Part shown: positions 43,372 to 51,310 of the stretch, in pieces
How positions within the stretch are numbered: position 1 is the stretch's first letter
How the letters are laid out: every line of letters begins with the position of its first letter
Assembly: GCA_039810245.1 (NCBI GenBank)
Contig: JBDHWQ010000005.1
Coordinates: 1 to 64,000, forward strand
Origin: CALDSL01 sp039810245
GTDB lineage: Bacteria; Chloroflexota; Anaerolineae; Anaerolineales; Anaerolineaceae
Direction of reading: 5' to 3'
DNA length: 64,000 nucleotides
Translations under genes and position numbers: made by a program
Notes under the pieces: generated by a model
The model's database searches: none
Told to the model about the DNA's origin: nothing
The model's input: the letters and a program-made list of their open reading frames with translations, nothing else

Positions 43372-44562
43372 ATGCCGTCTCGAAAAGCGACCCACCAGCA
43401 TACCAAAGAACACAACCGTGATCTGGTTTTCAAGACCATCATTGATCACCAGGTGACCAGCCGGGCAGAGATTGCGCGCATTACCAAGCTGACCCGCGCC
43501 ACCGTCTCGGATATCGTCACCGGGCTGATGGTGGAAGGGTTGGTACGCGAGATCGGCACCGGGGAGTCGACTGGGGGCAAGCCTTCCATCCTGCTCAGCC
43601 TGGTTCCAGATGCGCGCTACCTGATCGGGCTGAACATCTCGCAGGAAAAATTTATCGGCTCGGTGGTCAACCTGAGCGGTGAGATCAAAGCCACCGCCGA
43701 AGTGCCGGTGGAGAGCAAAGACAGCGACCTGGCGCTCAAGGCAGTTACCTGCATCCTCGACGAGTTGCTGGCGACCGAGTGGAAGCCGGTGGTGGGGATT
43801 GGGGTCGGTGCGCCAGGGTTGATTAACACCCGTGAAGGCATTTTGATCAACTCGGTTAACCTGGAATGGCGCGACCTGCCGCTGGCGCGGTTGTTGGGCG
43901 AGCGCTATCACCTGCCGGTCTCGATCCTCAACGACAGCCAGGCCACTGCCATCGGCGAGTATATCTATGGTGACCACGACGGCAGCAACCTGGTGGTCAT
44001 CAATGTGCGCCACGGCATCGGCTCGGGCATTCTCATCAATGGGCAGTTGTTCCAGGGCGATGGCGGCAGCGCGGGTGAAATTGGGCATATCGTCATTCAG
44101 GAGAACGGCCAGCTTTGCCGCTGTGGCCGCTCTGGATGCCTGGAAACCCTTGCCAGCACGCGCGCCGTGGTGCAGCGCGTGCAGCAGCGCACCCATGCGG
44201 ATGCGCCGGTGACGCTGGAACAGGTGCAGCAAATGTTTGCCGCCGGTAACCCCGAGGCGCGCGCCGTGGTGCGCGAGGCCGGTGAATACCTGGGTAAGAC
44301 CATCGGCGCAATGGTAGGCATCCTGAATATCGAAAAGGTCATCCTCACCGGCGACCTGACGATCTTTGGCGATTTCTGGCTCGACGCTATTCGACAGGCG
44401 ATGCAGTCCAGCGCTTTGGCGCGCATCACCAGCGCCACGGATATCCAGATTGGTAAGCTGGACTACCGCGCCTGTATCCTCGGCTCCGCGGCGCAACTAC
44501 TGCTGGACAATTATTCGCTGTTGTTCCGCCCGCCGGAAGCCGCCCTGAGAAGCGCATATTAA
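43372..44562 (+). CDS. ROK-family transcriptional regulator
   Basis: 396 aa. An N-terminal winged helix (SRAEIARITKLTRATVSDIVTGL, residues 30-55) is fused to a ROK sugar-kinase-like domain with the zinc motif CRCGRSGCLE and preceding GEIGH. It is of the NagC/XylR type and probably represses the ABC transporter and GH3 genes that follow until a sugar such as N-acetylglucosamine binds. The ligand is inferred from those genes. A dyad lies just upstream of its start. Confidence 0.9.
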   Translation: MPSRKATHQHTKEHNRDLVFKTIIDHQVTSRAEIARITKLTRATVSDIVTGLMVEGLVREIGTGESTGGKPSILLSLVPDARYLIGLNISQEKFIGSVVNLSGEIKATAEVPVESKDSDLALKAVTCILDELLATEWKPVVGIGVGAPGLINTREGILINSVNLEWRDLPLARLLGERYHLPVSILNDSQATAIGEYIYGDHDGSNLVVINVRHGIGSGILINGQLFQGDGGSAGEIGHIVIQENGQLCRCGRSGCLETLASTRAVVQRVQQRTHADAPVTLEQVQQMFAAGNPEARAVVREAGEYLGKTIGAMVGILNIEKVILTGDLTIFGDFWLDAIRQAMQSSALARITSATDIQIGKLDYRACILGSAAQLLLDNYSLLFRPPEAALRSAY

Positions 44563-44570
44563 CCCGCCGG

Positions 44571-44597
44571 CGCGGTATCGCCAACCGGCTTACCGCG
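44571..44597. repeat. Inverted repeat between ROK gene and transporter operon
   Basis: CGCGGTA and TACCGCG with a 13-bp loop. It lies 119 bp upstream of the solute-binding-protein start. It could be an operator or a weak terminator. Confidence 0.4.
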
Positions 44598-44715
44598 TGG
44601 CAAGCATCGTTATCATCACCATCCACTGATGGAAAGGAGGCGATTTCCAGCATAACCGGCAATTTCCTGGAGTGTACCACTACTCATTTGCATGAAAAGA
44701 TAAGGAGAAAGGGAA

Positions 44716-46134
44716 ATGCGTAAGAATCTGTTGGCTGTACTGTCTGTGATTATCCTGGCTTCGATGCTGCTGGCTGCGTGCGGAACGCCCGCCGCGGCGC
44801 CTGCCGCCACCGAAGCACCCGCTGCCCCCGCTGCGACGGAAGCTCCCGCCGCACCCGCGGCAACCGAAGCACCCGCCGCTCCCGCGGCCACAGAAGCTCC
44901 GGCTGCACCCGCGGCCGGCACTACGCTCAAAATCTATTTGCTCGACTACACCCCCGCCACCATCGAATGGCTGAAGAGCGACATCAACACCGCTTTTGAA
45001 GCCGCGCACCCCGGCGTCAAAGTCGAGATTACGGAAGGCTCCTGGTCGGGTTGGGACACCACCTTCAGCGGCTTCTTCGCTGCCGGCGAAGGCCCGGACA
45101 TCATCAACCTGGGCTCGGAAATGAACACCCTGTATGGCGCCAGCCTGGCCGACATGGATCCTTTCCTGGGCGAAGCCGCCTGGGCGGACATCAAGAACTT
45201 TGGCCCGGCACTCGAAAATGCCAAGTTCGAGGGCAAGCTGCGCGGCCTGCCGATCTTCACTGCTCCGCGCTACGTTTTCTGCCGCACGGACCTGATGGAA
45301 GCCGGCGGGTGGACCACCGGCACCCCCAAGAACTTCGCCGAGTGGGTTGATTTCGCCAAGAAGCTCTCCAAGATCGATCCCGCCACCAATTCGCTGGTGC
45401 AGCAGGCGCTCGTACCGGTAGATGCCGGCTCGATGGCCGACTGGCAGTGGTGGCTGCTGGTCTACTACTCCATCGGTGGCGAACTCTACAAGGCCGATGG
45501 CACCCCCAACTTCGACTCTCCCGAAGCGCTGGCGGCCACTCAGTTCCTGTACGATCTGCGCCAGGCCACCTACGGCCCCGCACAGAACGCGGTCGGATCG
45601 CTGCCCACCGGCACCGGCTCGGTGATTGACGCCGACGATGCTACCGGTAAGGATAACGGCGCTGTCTGCCTGGCGCACTCCGGCTGGGCCGCCCCCGCCT
45701 TTGACCGCCCGATCTGGGAAAAAGTCAGCATTGACCCGTTCTATGGTGACCCGGACAACTTCGCGAACAGCAAGCCCGTTGTGCTGGCCTTCAACGACTG
45801 GCTGGCCGTGGCCGACTACAGCCCCAACAAGGAACTGGCTGCGGAATGGTTGAAGCTGGCCTTCTCGAAGGAAGCCAACAACAAGTGGAACGAGACGATG
45901 GGCCTGATCCCCGCCCGCAATGACTCGCAGTACGGTTACGTGCTCCAATCGCCGCAGCTCAAGACCGAAGCCGAGCTGGCTTCCAAGTACGGCGTAGGCT
46001 TCGCTGGCATCAAGGAATCCGCCAAACTGTCCACCATCATGCAGGATGCCCTCGGCAAGCTGGTGACGGACGAGCTGAGTGTGGAAGACGCCATCGCCAA
46101 AATCCAGACTGAATACACCGACGCGCTGAAGTAA
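44716..46134 (+). CDS. Carbohydrate ABC transporter substrate-binding lipoprotein
   Basis: 472 aa. The lipobox LLAAC (Cys22) is followed by four copies of a nine-residue PAATEAPAA linker, then a family-1 sugar-binding domain (LKIYLLDYTPATIEWLKSDIN, GPDIINLGSEMNTLYG, GLPIFTAPRYVFCRTDLM, FNDWLAVADYS). It delivers sugars to the two permeases that follow. AAGGAGAAAGGG precedes the start. The ROK regulator and GH3 enzyme suggest an amino-sugar oligosaccharide. Confidence 0.92.
   Translation: MRKNLLAVLSVIILASMLLAACGTPAAAPAATEAPAAPAATEAPAAPAATEAPAAPAATEAPAAPAAGTTLKIYLLDYTPATIEWLKSDINTAFEAAHPGVKVEITEGSWSGWDTTFSGFFAAGEGPDIINLGSEMNTLYGASLADMDPFLGEAAWADIKNFGPALENAKFEGKLRGLPIFTAPRYVFCRTDLMEAGGWTTGTPKNFAEWVDFAKKLSKIDPATNSLVQQALVPVDAGSMADWQWWLLVYYSIGGELYKADGTPNFDSPEALAATQFLYDLRQATYGPAQNAVGSLPTGTGSVIDADDATGKDNGAVCLAHSGWAAPAFDRPIWEKVSIDPFYGDPDNFANSKPVVLAFNDWLAVADYSPNKELAAEWLKLAFSKEANNKWNETMGLIPARNDSQYGYVLQSPQLKTEAELASKYGVGFAGIKESAKLSTIMQDALGKLVTDELSVEDAIAKIQTEYTDALK
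44800..44907 (+). repeat. Four 27-bp repeats coding the lipoprotein linker
   Basis: Four copies of the PAATEAPAA unit, varied at third codon positions. It is a flexible tether for the binding domain. Confidence 0.9.
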
Positions 46135-46150
46135 TCGGGTGTAGCATATG

Positions 46151-46192
46151 CGTGGTTGGGGGGCGCGCCTCCCCAACCACGCCCATTTTTCC
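46151..46192 (+). terminator. Hairpin between binding protein and permease genes
   Basis: Eleven-bp stem CGTGGTTGGGG/CCCCAACCACG with ATTTTT downstream. It would reduce permease mRNA relative to the binding protein, as in many malE-malF-type operons. Confidence 0.75.
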
Positions 46193-46206
46193 CAGGAGTG
46201 ATGCGT

Positions 46207-47358
46207 ATGCCGGCCAACCCGTACCTCAAAGTGCTGCTTGCCGCAGGCCTGACGGTGTTGTTTATCATCGCCAGCAGTATCGCCGTGGGCTGGCTGGCGC
46301 GCCAGGTGGCGCGCATGCGCGGCGCGACCGCCAAAGAACAGGAAAACACCTTCGCGGGTTATCTGTTCGCTTCACCGTGGATCGTTGGTTTTCTGATCTT
46401 CGTCATCGTTCCGCTGGGTTTTTCGCTGTACTGGAGCTTTACCGACTACCGCGTCACTTCCAACCAGCCGCCCAACTGGCTGGGGCTGGAGAATTACCAG
46501 AAAATTATCTTCAGCGATCTGAGCTTCCGCGCTTCGATTGTCAATACCCTGTACCTGACGCTCATCGGGCTGCCGCTGCAGATGGGCATGGCGCTGCTGC
46601 TGGCGGTGCTGCTCAACCAGAAGCTGCGCGGCGAGCGCGTGTTCCGCATGTCGTTTTACCTGCCGGTGGTACTGGGTTTCAATACCGCGGTGCTGTTGTG
46701 CTGGCGCCTGATGCTCAACACGGGCACAGGCATCATCAACCAGATGCTGCGCGCGGCGGCGACCTTCCCACCGTTTAGCCTGTTGATGCGCGCGGTTATT
46801 TACGTGCAGGAAGTCTTCAGCGCTTTCTTCCTGGGGCTGAACAACAATAACTTCAACTTGCTCAACAAAGTCATTGAAGCCGGTTTCCCCGACCCTAACC
46901 GCGTGCCGCTGTGGGTGCAAAGCCCGCTATGGTCGAAGATGTCGGTGGTGCTGTTGATGATCTGGGGCTGCGGCTCGATGATGCTGATCTTCCTGGCCGG
47001 GCTGAATAACATCCCGAAAGAACTGCACGAAGCCGGTCAGGTGGATGGCGCATCCGGCTGGCAGCGCTTCTGGAAGATCTCCTTTCCGCTCCTCACCCCA
47101 TATATCTTCTATAACCTGGTGGTGGGCATGATCAGCTCGCTGCAGATTTTTGAGCCGATCTTCGTGCTCTACCGCGACAACCAGCCGCTGGTTTCCTCGG
47201 CCATCTCTATGGTCTATTACCTGTGGCAGAAGAGCTTCAGCCACTTTGAAATCGGCTATGGCTCGGCCATCTCGTGGGTCATTCTGGTGATCATCTTTAT
47301 CGTCACCGCCATCCAGTTCCAGCTGCAGAACCGCTGGGTCACCTACGACCTGTATTAG
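46207..47358 (+). CDS. Carbohydrate ABC transporter permease (MalF type)
   Basis: 383 aa from the ATG at 46207, which gives the proper 8-bp spacing from AGGAG; 46201 is too close. About 8 hydrophobic segments include an extra N-terminal one, and the EAA loop is NNIPKELHEAGQVDGASGWQ. It forms the channel with the next permease. A long cytoplasmic or periplasmic insert lies between TM3 and TM4. Confidence 0.92.
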   Translation: MPANPYLKVLLAAGLTVLFIIASSIAVGWLARQVARMRGATAKEQENTFAGYLFASPWIVGFLIFVIVPLGFSLYWSFTDYRVTSNQPPNWLGLENYQKIIFSDLSFRASIVNTLYLTLIGLPLQMGMALLLAVLLNQKLRGERVFRMSFYLPVVLGFNTAVLLCWRLMLNTGTGIINQMLRAAATFPPFSLLMRAVIYVQEVFSAFFLGLNNNNFNLLNKVIEAGFPDPNRVPLWVQSPLWSKMSVVLLMIWGCGSMMLIFLAGLNNIPKELHEAGQVDGASGWQRFWKISFPLLTPYIFYNLVVGMISSLQIFEPIFVLYRDNQPLVSSAISMVYYLWQKSFSHFEIGYGSAISWVILVIIFIVTAIQFQLQNRWVTYDLY

Positions 47359-47372
47359 GATAAGAGACCGGC

Positions 47373-48215
47373 ATGCGAAAATATTGGGCCATCCTTAAGA
47401 GCATGATCTTATACGTTGTCCTGACTGCGGCAAGCGTGTTGATGAGCTTCCCGCTATTCTGGATGATCTCGTCCTCGCTCAAGACGGTCGCGGAAACCAA
47501 CGCGCCGGGCATCGTGTGGGTTCCCAACCACCCGACCCTGGCGGCGTATATCAACATTTTCAATAATGGGCAGTTCCTGCGCTCGTACTTCAACTCGGTG
47601 TTTTACGTCACGCTGGCGTTGGCCGGCACGCTGTTCTCGATCGCCGCGGTGGCATATGCCTTCAGCCGCATTCAGTGGCCGGGGCGCAATGTGGTGTTCT
47701 TCCTGATGCTGGCGACGATGATGATCCCGCCACAGGCGTTGATCGTGCCGCAGTATGTGTTCTTCAACAAGCTGCGCTGGATCGGCACTTTCAACCCGCT
47801 GGTGATTCCCGGCTATTTCGCCGGCGGCGCGGCGATGATTTTCCTGCTGCGCCAGTCGATGGCGCAAATCCCCAAAGAAATGGATGAGTCGGCGTTCATT
47901 GATGGAGCCAGCCACGTGCAGGTGTGGTGGAATATCATCCTGCCGCTGGTAAAAGCCCCGCTGGCTACGATCTCGACCTTCCTGTTTGTGGGCTTGTGGA
48001 ACAGCCTGCTGACCCCGCTGATGTACCTGCAGACCGCCGACCTGTACACCCTGCCGGTCTATCTATCCACCCTCTATAACATCAACCAGACGGTGCAGCC
48101 CTGGCCGACAATCATGACCGCTGCCGTGCTCACCACCATACCGCTCATCATTGTCTTTTTCTTTGCTCAGCGCTATATCCTGGAGAGCGTGGTGATGACC
48201 GGGCTGAAAGGCTAA
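47373..48215 (+). CDS. Carbohydrate ABC transporter permease (MalG type)
   Basis: 280 aa with six TM helices and the EAA loop QIPKEMDESAFIDGASHVQV. It starts 14 bp after the MalF-type gene and ends 1 bp before the GH3 gene. No ATPase gene is in the operon; a shared MsmK/MalK-type ATPase encoded elsewhere is likely. Confidence 0.93.
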   Translation: MRKYWAILKSMILYVVLTAASVLMSFPLFWMISSSLKTVAETNAPGIVWVPNHPTLAAYINIFNNGQFLRSYFNSVFYVTLALAGTLFSIAAVAYAFSRIQWPGRNVVFFLMLATMMIPPQALIVPQYVFFNKLRWIGTFNPLVIPGYFAGGAAMIFLLRQSMAQIPKEMDESAFIDGASHVQVWWNIILPLVKAPLATISTFLFVGLWNSLLTPLMYLQTADLYTLPVYLSTLYNINQTVQPWPTIMTAAVLTTIPLIIVFFFAQRYILESVVMTGLKG

Positions 48216-48216
48216 C

Positions 48217-49818
48217 ATGGACATCACAGATACCATCGGCCAGAAGTTGCTGATCGCCTTTGACGGCAAGGGCGACCTGCCGGAGGGGCTGCTGCGCGCA
48301 TTGGAAATCTATCGCCCGGCGGGGATCACACTGTTCCGCAGCCGCAACATCGAAAGCCCGGACCAGGTGCACGGGCTGACCGCCGGCTTGCAGGCCGCGG
48401 CGCGCCGCCTAGGGCTGCCACCGCTGCTGATTGCCGTGGACCAGGAAGGCGGGCAGTTGATGGCGCTGCAAGGGGCCACCCCGCTGCCCGGCAACATGGC
48501 GCTGGGGGCTGCCAATTCGATCGAGCTGGCCACCCGCGCCGGCGAGGTGCTGGGCCGCGAACTGGCCGCGCTGGGGATCAACGTGGACTATGCACCCTGT
48601 GTGGATGTGAACGTGAACCCGCAGAACCCGGTGGTGGGCGTGCGCTCGTTTGGCGAAGACCCTGCCCGGGCAGCCGCGCTGGGGGCTGCCATAATCGAAG
48701 GCATCCAGTCACAGCATGTGGCCGCTACGGCCAAGCACTTTCCCGGCCACGGTGACGTGACCGGCGACTCGCATTACACCACGCCGCAGCTGGCCCACAC
48801 GCTCGATGAGCTGCGCGCGATAGACCTGCCGCCGTTTCGCGCCGCCGCCAACGCCGGCGTAAAGCTGATGATGACCGCGCACATTGCCCTGCCGGGGGTA
48901 GACGGTCCCGATGCGCCGCCCGCCACGCTCTCCGGGCGCGCCCTCAAAGGGCTGCTGCGCCAGGAACTGGGCTACGATGGCGTGGTAGTTACCGACGCGA
49001 TGGACATGCTCGCCATCCGCCAGGGTGACGAATTGGGCGCGGAAGCCCTGCGCGCCGTGAATGCCGGGGCCGACCTGCTTTTAATGACCGTTGATCCAGC
49101 GGATTACGCCCGCGTGCAGTCTACCCTGGCCGCGGCATTGCGAGACGGTACGTGGCCTGAGCCCATAGTCCGGCGCTCCGCCGCTCGCGTGGCGGCGTTG
49201 AAAGATTGGTTGCGCGCTGCACCTCCCGCGCCGGATTTGGGCGTGGTGGGCTGTGCCGCGCACCGTCGCGTTGCGGAAGAAATTGCGGCCGCATCGATGA
49301 CCCTGGTGCGCGATGACCCGCGCCGGCTGCCGCTGCGCCTGCGGTCCGATCAGCGCGCTGTAGTGATCATGCCGCAACCGCGCGACCTGACCCCCGCGGA
49401 TACGTCATCTTACCTGCGGCCAAAACTGGCGGATGCTCTGCGCGCCTACCACCCCAATGTGGAAGAAATCATCGTGCCCTTCGATCCACAGCCGGAACAC
49501 ATCCACGCGCTGCTAGAGCAGGTGCGCGGCGCGGATGTGCTCATCATTGGTACGCTCAACGCCATCCACCAGCCGCGGCAGGCGGCGCTGGTGCGCGCGC
49601 TGCTGGAGACGGGCATCCCGGCGGTGGTGGTGGCACTGCGGCTGCCCTACGACCTGGCCGCCTTTCCCGAAGCGCAGACCTACGCCTGCACCTACAGCAT
49701 CGTCGAGCCGTCGCTCGAGGCCCTGGCGCGCGCGTTATTCACACCGGATGGTTTTCCCGGCCGGCTTCCGGTTGGCATCCCGGGGCTGTACCCCGCGGGG
49801 CATGGCGCTGTGCGTTAG
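48217..49818 (+). CDS. GH3 beta-N-acetylglucosaminidase-like enzyme (NagZ type)
   Basis: 533 aa. The N-terminal GH3 barrel (to about 330) has LIAVDQEGGQL, the KHFPGHGDVTGDSH loop with the His-Asp dyad special to N-acetylglucosaminidases, and VVTDAMDM with the nucleophile Asp. The C-terminal GH3_C-like domain follows. There is no signal peptide, so it acts in the cytoplasm on imported GlcNAc-containing oligosaccharides from chitin or peptidoglycan. It is fused translationally close to the permease genes (1-bp gap). Confidence 0.9.
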   Translation: MDITDTIGQKLLIAFDGKGDLPEGLLRALEIYRPAGITLFRSRNIESPDQVHGLTAGLQAAARRLGLPPLLIAVDQEGGQLMALQGATPLPGNMALGAANSIELATRAGEVLGRELAALGINVDYAPCVDVNVNPQNPVVGVRSFGEDPARAAALGAAIIEGIQSQHVAATAKHFPGHGDVTGDSHYTTPQLAHTLDELRAIDLPPFRAAANAGVKLMMTAHIALPGVDGPDAPPATLSGRALKGLLRQELGYDGVVVTDAMDMLAIRQGDELGAEALRAVNAGADLLLMTVDPADYARVQSTLAAALRDGTWPEPIVRRSAARVAALKDWLRAAPPAPDLGVVGCAAHRRVAEEIAAASMTLVRDDPRRLPLRLRSDQRAVVIMPQPRDLTPADTSSYLRPKLADALRAYHPNVEEIIVPFDPQPEHIHALLEQVRGADVLIIGTLNAIHQPRQAALVRALLETGIPAVVVALRLPYDLAAFPEAQTYACTYSIVEPSLEALARALFTPDGFPGRLPVGIPGLYPAGHGAVR

Positions 49819-49819
49819 G

Positions 49820-49977
49820 CTTTCATCCCGGCGCTGCACTGGCGCTTCATCGTCGATGTTGCCCACGAATCGGGGTAGTTCTTCGTGCCCGAGCATCTGG
49901 CGGATGGCCTGATTATCGCCGTTATGATACCAGTAGCGGAAATACTGGTGGTGAAGATTGTTTGAGGGGTTTTTCAT
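49820..49977 (-). other. Possible short minus-strand reading frame
   Basis: A frame of up to 80 codons starts at 49977 on the minus strand and runs into the GH3 gene. Its first 50 residues read like protein (FRYWYHNGDNQAIRQMLG), but there is no ribosome site and the end is antisense to GH3. It may be a small gene or gene remnant. Confidence 0.25.
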
Positions 49978-49979
49978 GT

Positions 49980-49985
49980 TAACAT
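49980..49985 (+). promoter_or_regulatory. -10-like box placed for a leaderless mRNA
   Basis: TAACAT ends 6 bp before the ATG at 49992, and no Shine-Dalgarno is present. Confidence 0.4.
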
Positions 49986-49991
49986 TAACCC

Positions 49992-51290
49992 ATGAATATT
50001 ACGTTGGAAATTTTGATCGTCTTCCTGTTAATCCTTGCCAATGGCATCTTTTCAATGTCAGAAATCGCGGTGGTTTCGGCGCGCAAAGTGCGCCTGCAGC
50101 AGCGCGCTGAGGACGGCGTGCGCGGCGCTCGCACCGCGCTGGCGCTTGCCAACGCGCCCACGCGTTTCCTGTCCACCGTGCAGGTGGGAATCACCCTGGT
50201 GGGCGTGCTCACCGGCGCAGTCGGCGGCGCCACCCTCACCCGCGAGCTGGGGCGGCTGCTGGCGCGCATTCCCGGATTCGAACCTTACGCCCAGGGCGTG
50301 GCCTTCGCGTTGATCGTGCTGGTAATCACCTACTTCACACTCATCCTCGGCGAGCTGATCCCCAAGCGCATTGGCATGAATAACCCGGAAGGCGTGGCCG
50401 AAAAGATTGCCCGCCCCATGTACCTGCTCTCGCGGCTGGCCTCGCCGGTGGTCTCGCTGTTGAGCTGGTCTACCGAAATGGGCTACCGGCTGCTGGGCAT
50501 CCAGCCTTCGCGCGAGCCCCCGGTGACGGAAGACGAAATTAAGGTGTTGATGGAACAGGGCACGCAGGTGGGCGTGTTTGAAGAGGCGGAAATGGACATG
50601 GTGGAGAGCGTGTTCCGCCTGGGCGGCCGGCGTGTGGACGCGATGATGACCCCGCGCACCGAGATCGTCTGGCTCGACCTCGACCAGACCTTCGAGCAAA
50701 ACCTGGAGCTGATAATCCGCAGCGGGCATTCGCAGTTCCCCGTGGCGCGCGACAACCTGGACAACGTCATCGGCGTGCTGCGCGCCAAAGACCTGCTCAC
50801 CTTCCTGGAAGGCCGAGATCAGCCGGTGGATCTAAAAACCCTGGCCCAGCCGCCGCTGTTTGTGCCGGAAAGCACCCCTGCCATTCGCGCGCTGACCAAT
50901 ATGCGTACCACCGGCGATAACGTGGTGCTGGTGATCGACGAGTACGGCGGCTTGCAGGGCATGGTTACGCTCAACGATGTGCTGCAGTCGATCGTCGGCA
51001 TGATTGCCGGGCAGGGTGGGGCGGCTGAGCCGCAGATTGTGCGCCGCGAGGATGGCTCGCTGTTGTTGGACGGGCTGCTGGCGATCGATGAGTTTAAAGA
51101 GCTGATGAACGTGGACTACCTGCCAGATGAAGAACGGGTAGGCTTTCAGACGCTGGCCGGGTTTGTGGTCAGCCAGATCGGCAGCATCCCGAACACCGGG
51201 CAGAGCTTTGAGTGGAACGGCTGGCGTTTCGAGGTGATCGACATGGACGGGCGACGGGTGGATAAGCTGCTGGCGGTGATGCTGCAATAA
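49992..51290 (+). CDS. CNNM/CorC/HlyC family membrane protein
   Basis: 432 aa. The N-terminal DUF21 domain with four hydrophobic helices (ANGIFSMSEIAVVSARK, LGELIPKRIGM) is followed by a CBS pair (VDAMMTPRTEIVWLD, VIGVLRAKDLL, VIDEYGGLQGMVTLNDVL) and a CorC_HlyC domain (residues about 350-432). Homologues are linked to Mg2+/Na+ transport rather than haemolysis. Its start lacks a ribosome site. Confidence 0.92.
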   Translation: MNITLEILIVFLLILANGIFSMSEIAVVSARKVRLQQRAEDGVRGARTALALANAPTRFLSTVQVGITLVGVLTGAVGGATLTRELGRLLARIPGFEPYAQGVAFALIVLVITYFTLILGELIPKRIGMNNPEGVAEKIARPMYLLSRLASPVVSLLSWSTEMGYRLLGIQPSREPPVTEDEIKVLMEQGTQVGVFEEAEMDMVESVFRLGGRRVDAMMTPRTEIVWLDLDQTFEQNLELIIRSGHSQFPVARDNLDNVIGVLRAKDLLTFLEGRDQPVDLKTLAQPPLFVPESTPAIRALTNMRTTGDNVVLVIDEYGGLQGMVTLNDVLQSIVGMIAGQGGAAEPQIVRREDGSLLLDGLLAIDEFKELMNVDYLPDEERVGFQTLAGFVVSQIGSIPNTGQSFEWNGWRFEVIDMDGRRVDKLLAVMLQ

Positions 51291-51295
51291 TCGCT

Positions 51296-51301
51296 TATAA
51301 T
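51296..51301 (+). promoter_or_regulatory. -10 box placed for a near-leaderless mRNA
   Basis: TATAAT ends 9 bp before the sbcC ATG at 51311. No Shine-Dalgarno is present. Confidence 0.6.
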
Positions 51302-51310
51302 CAACCTGAT

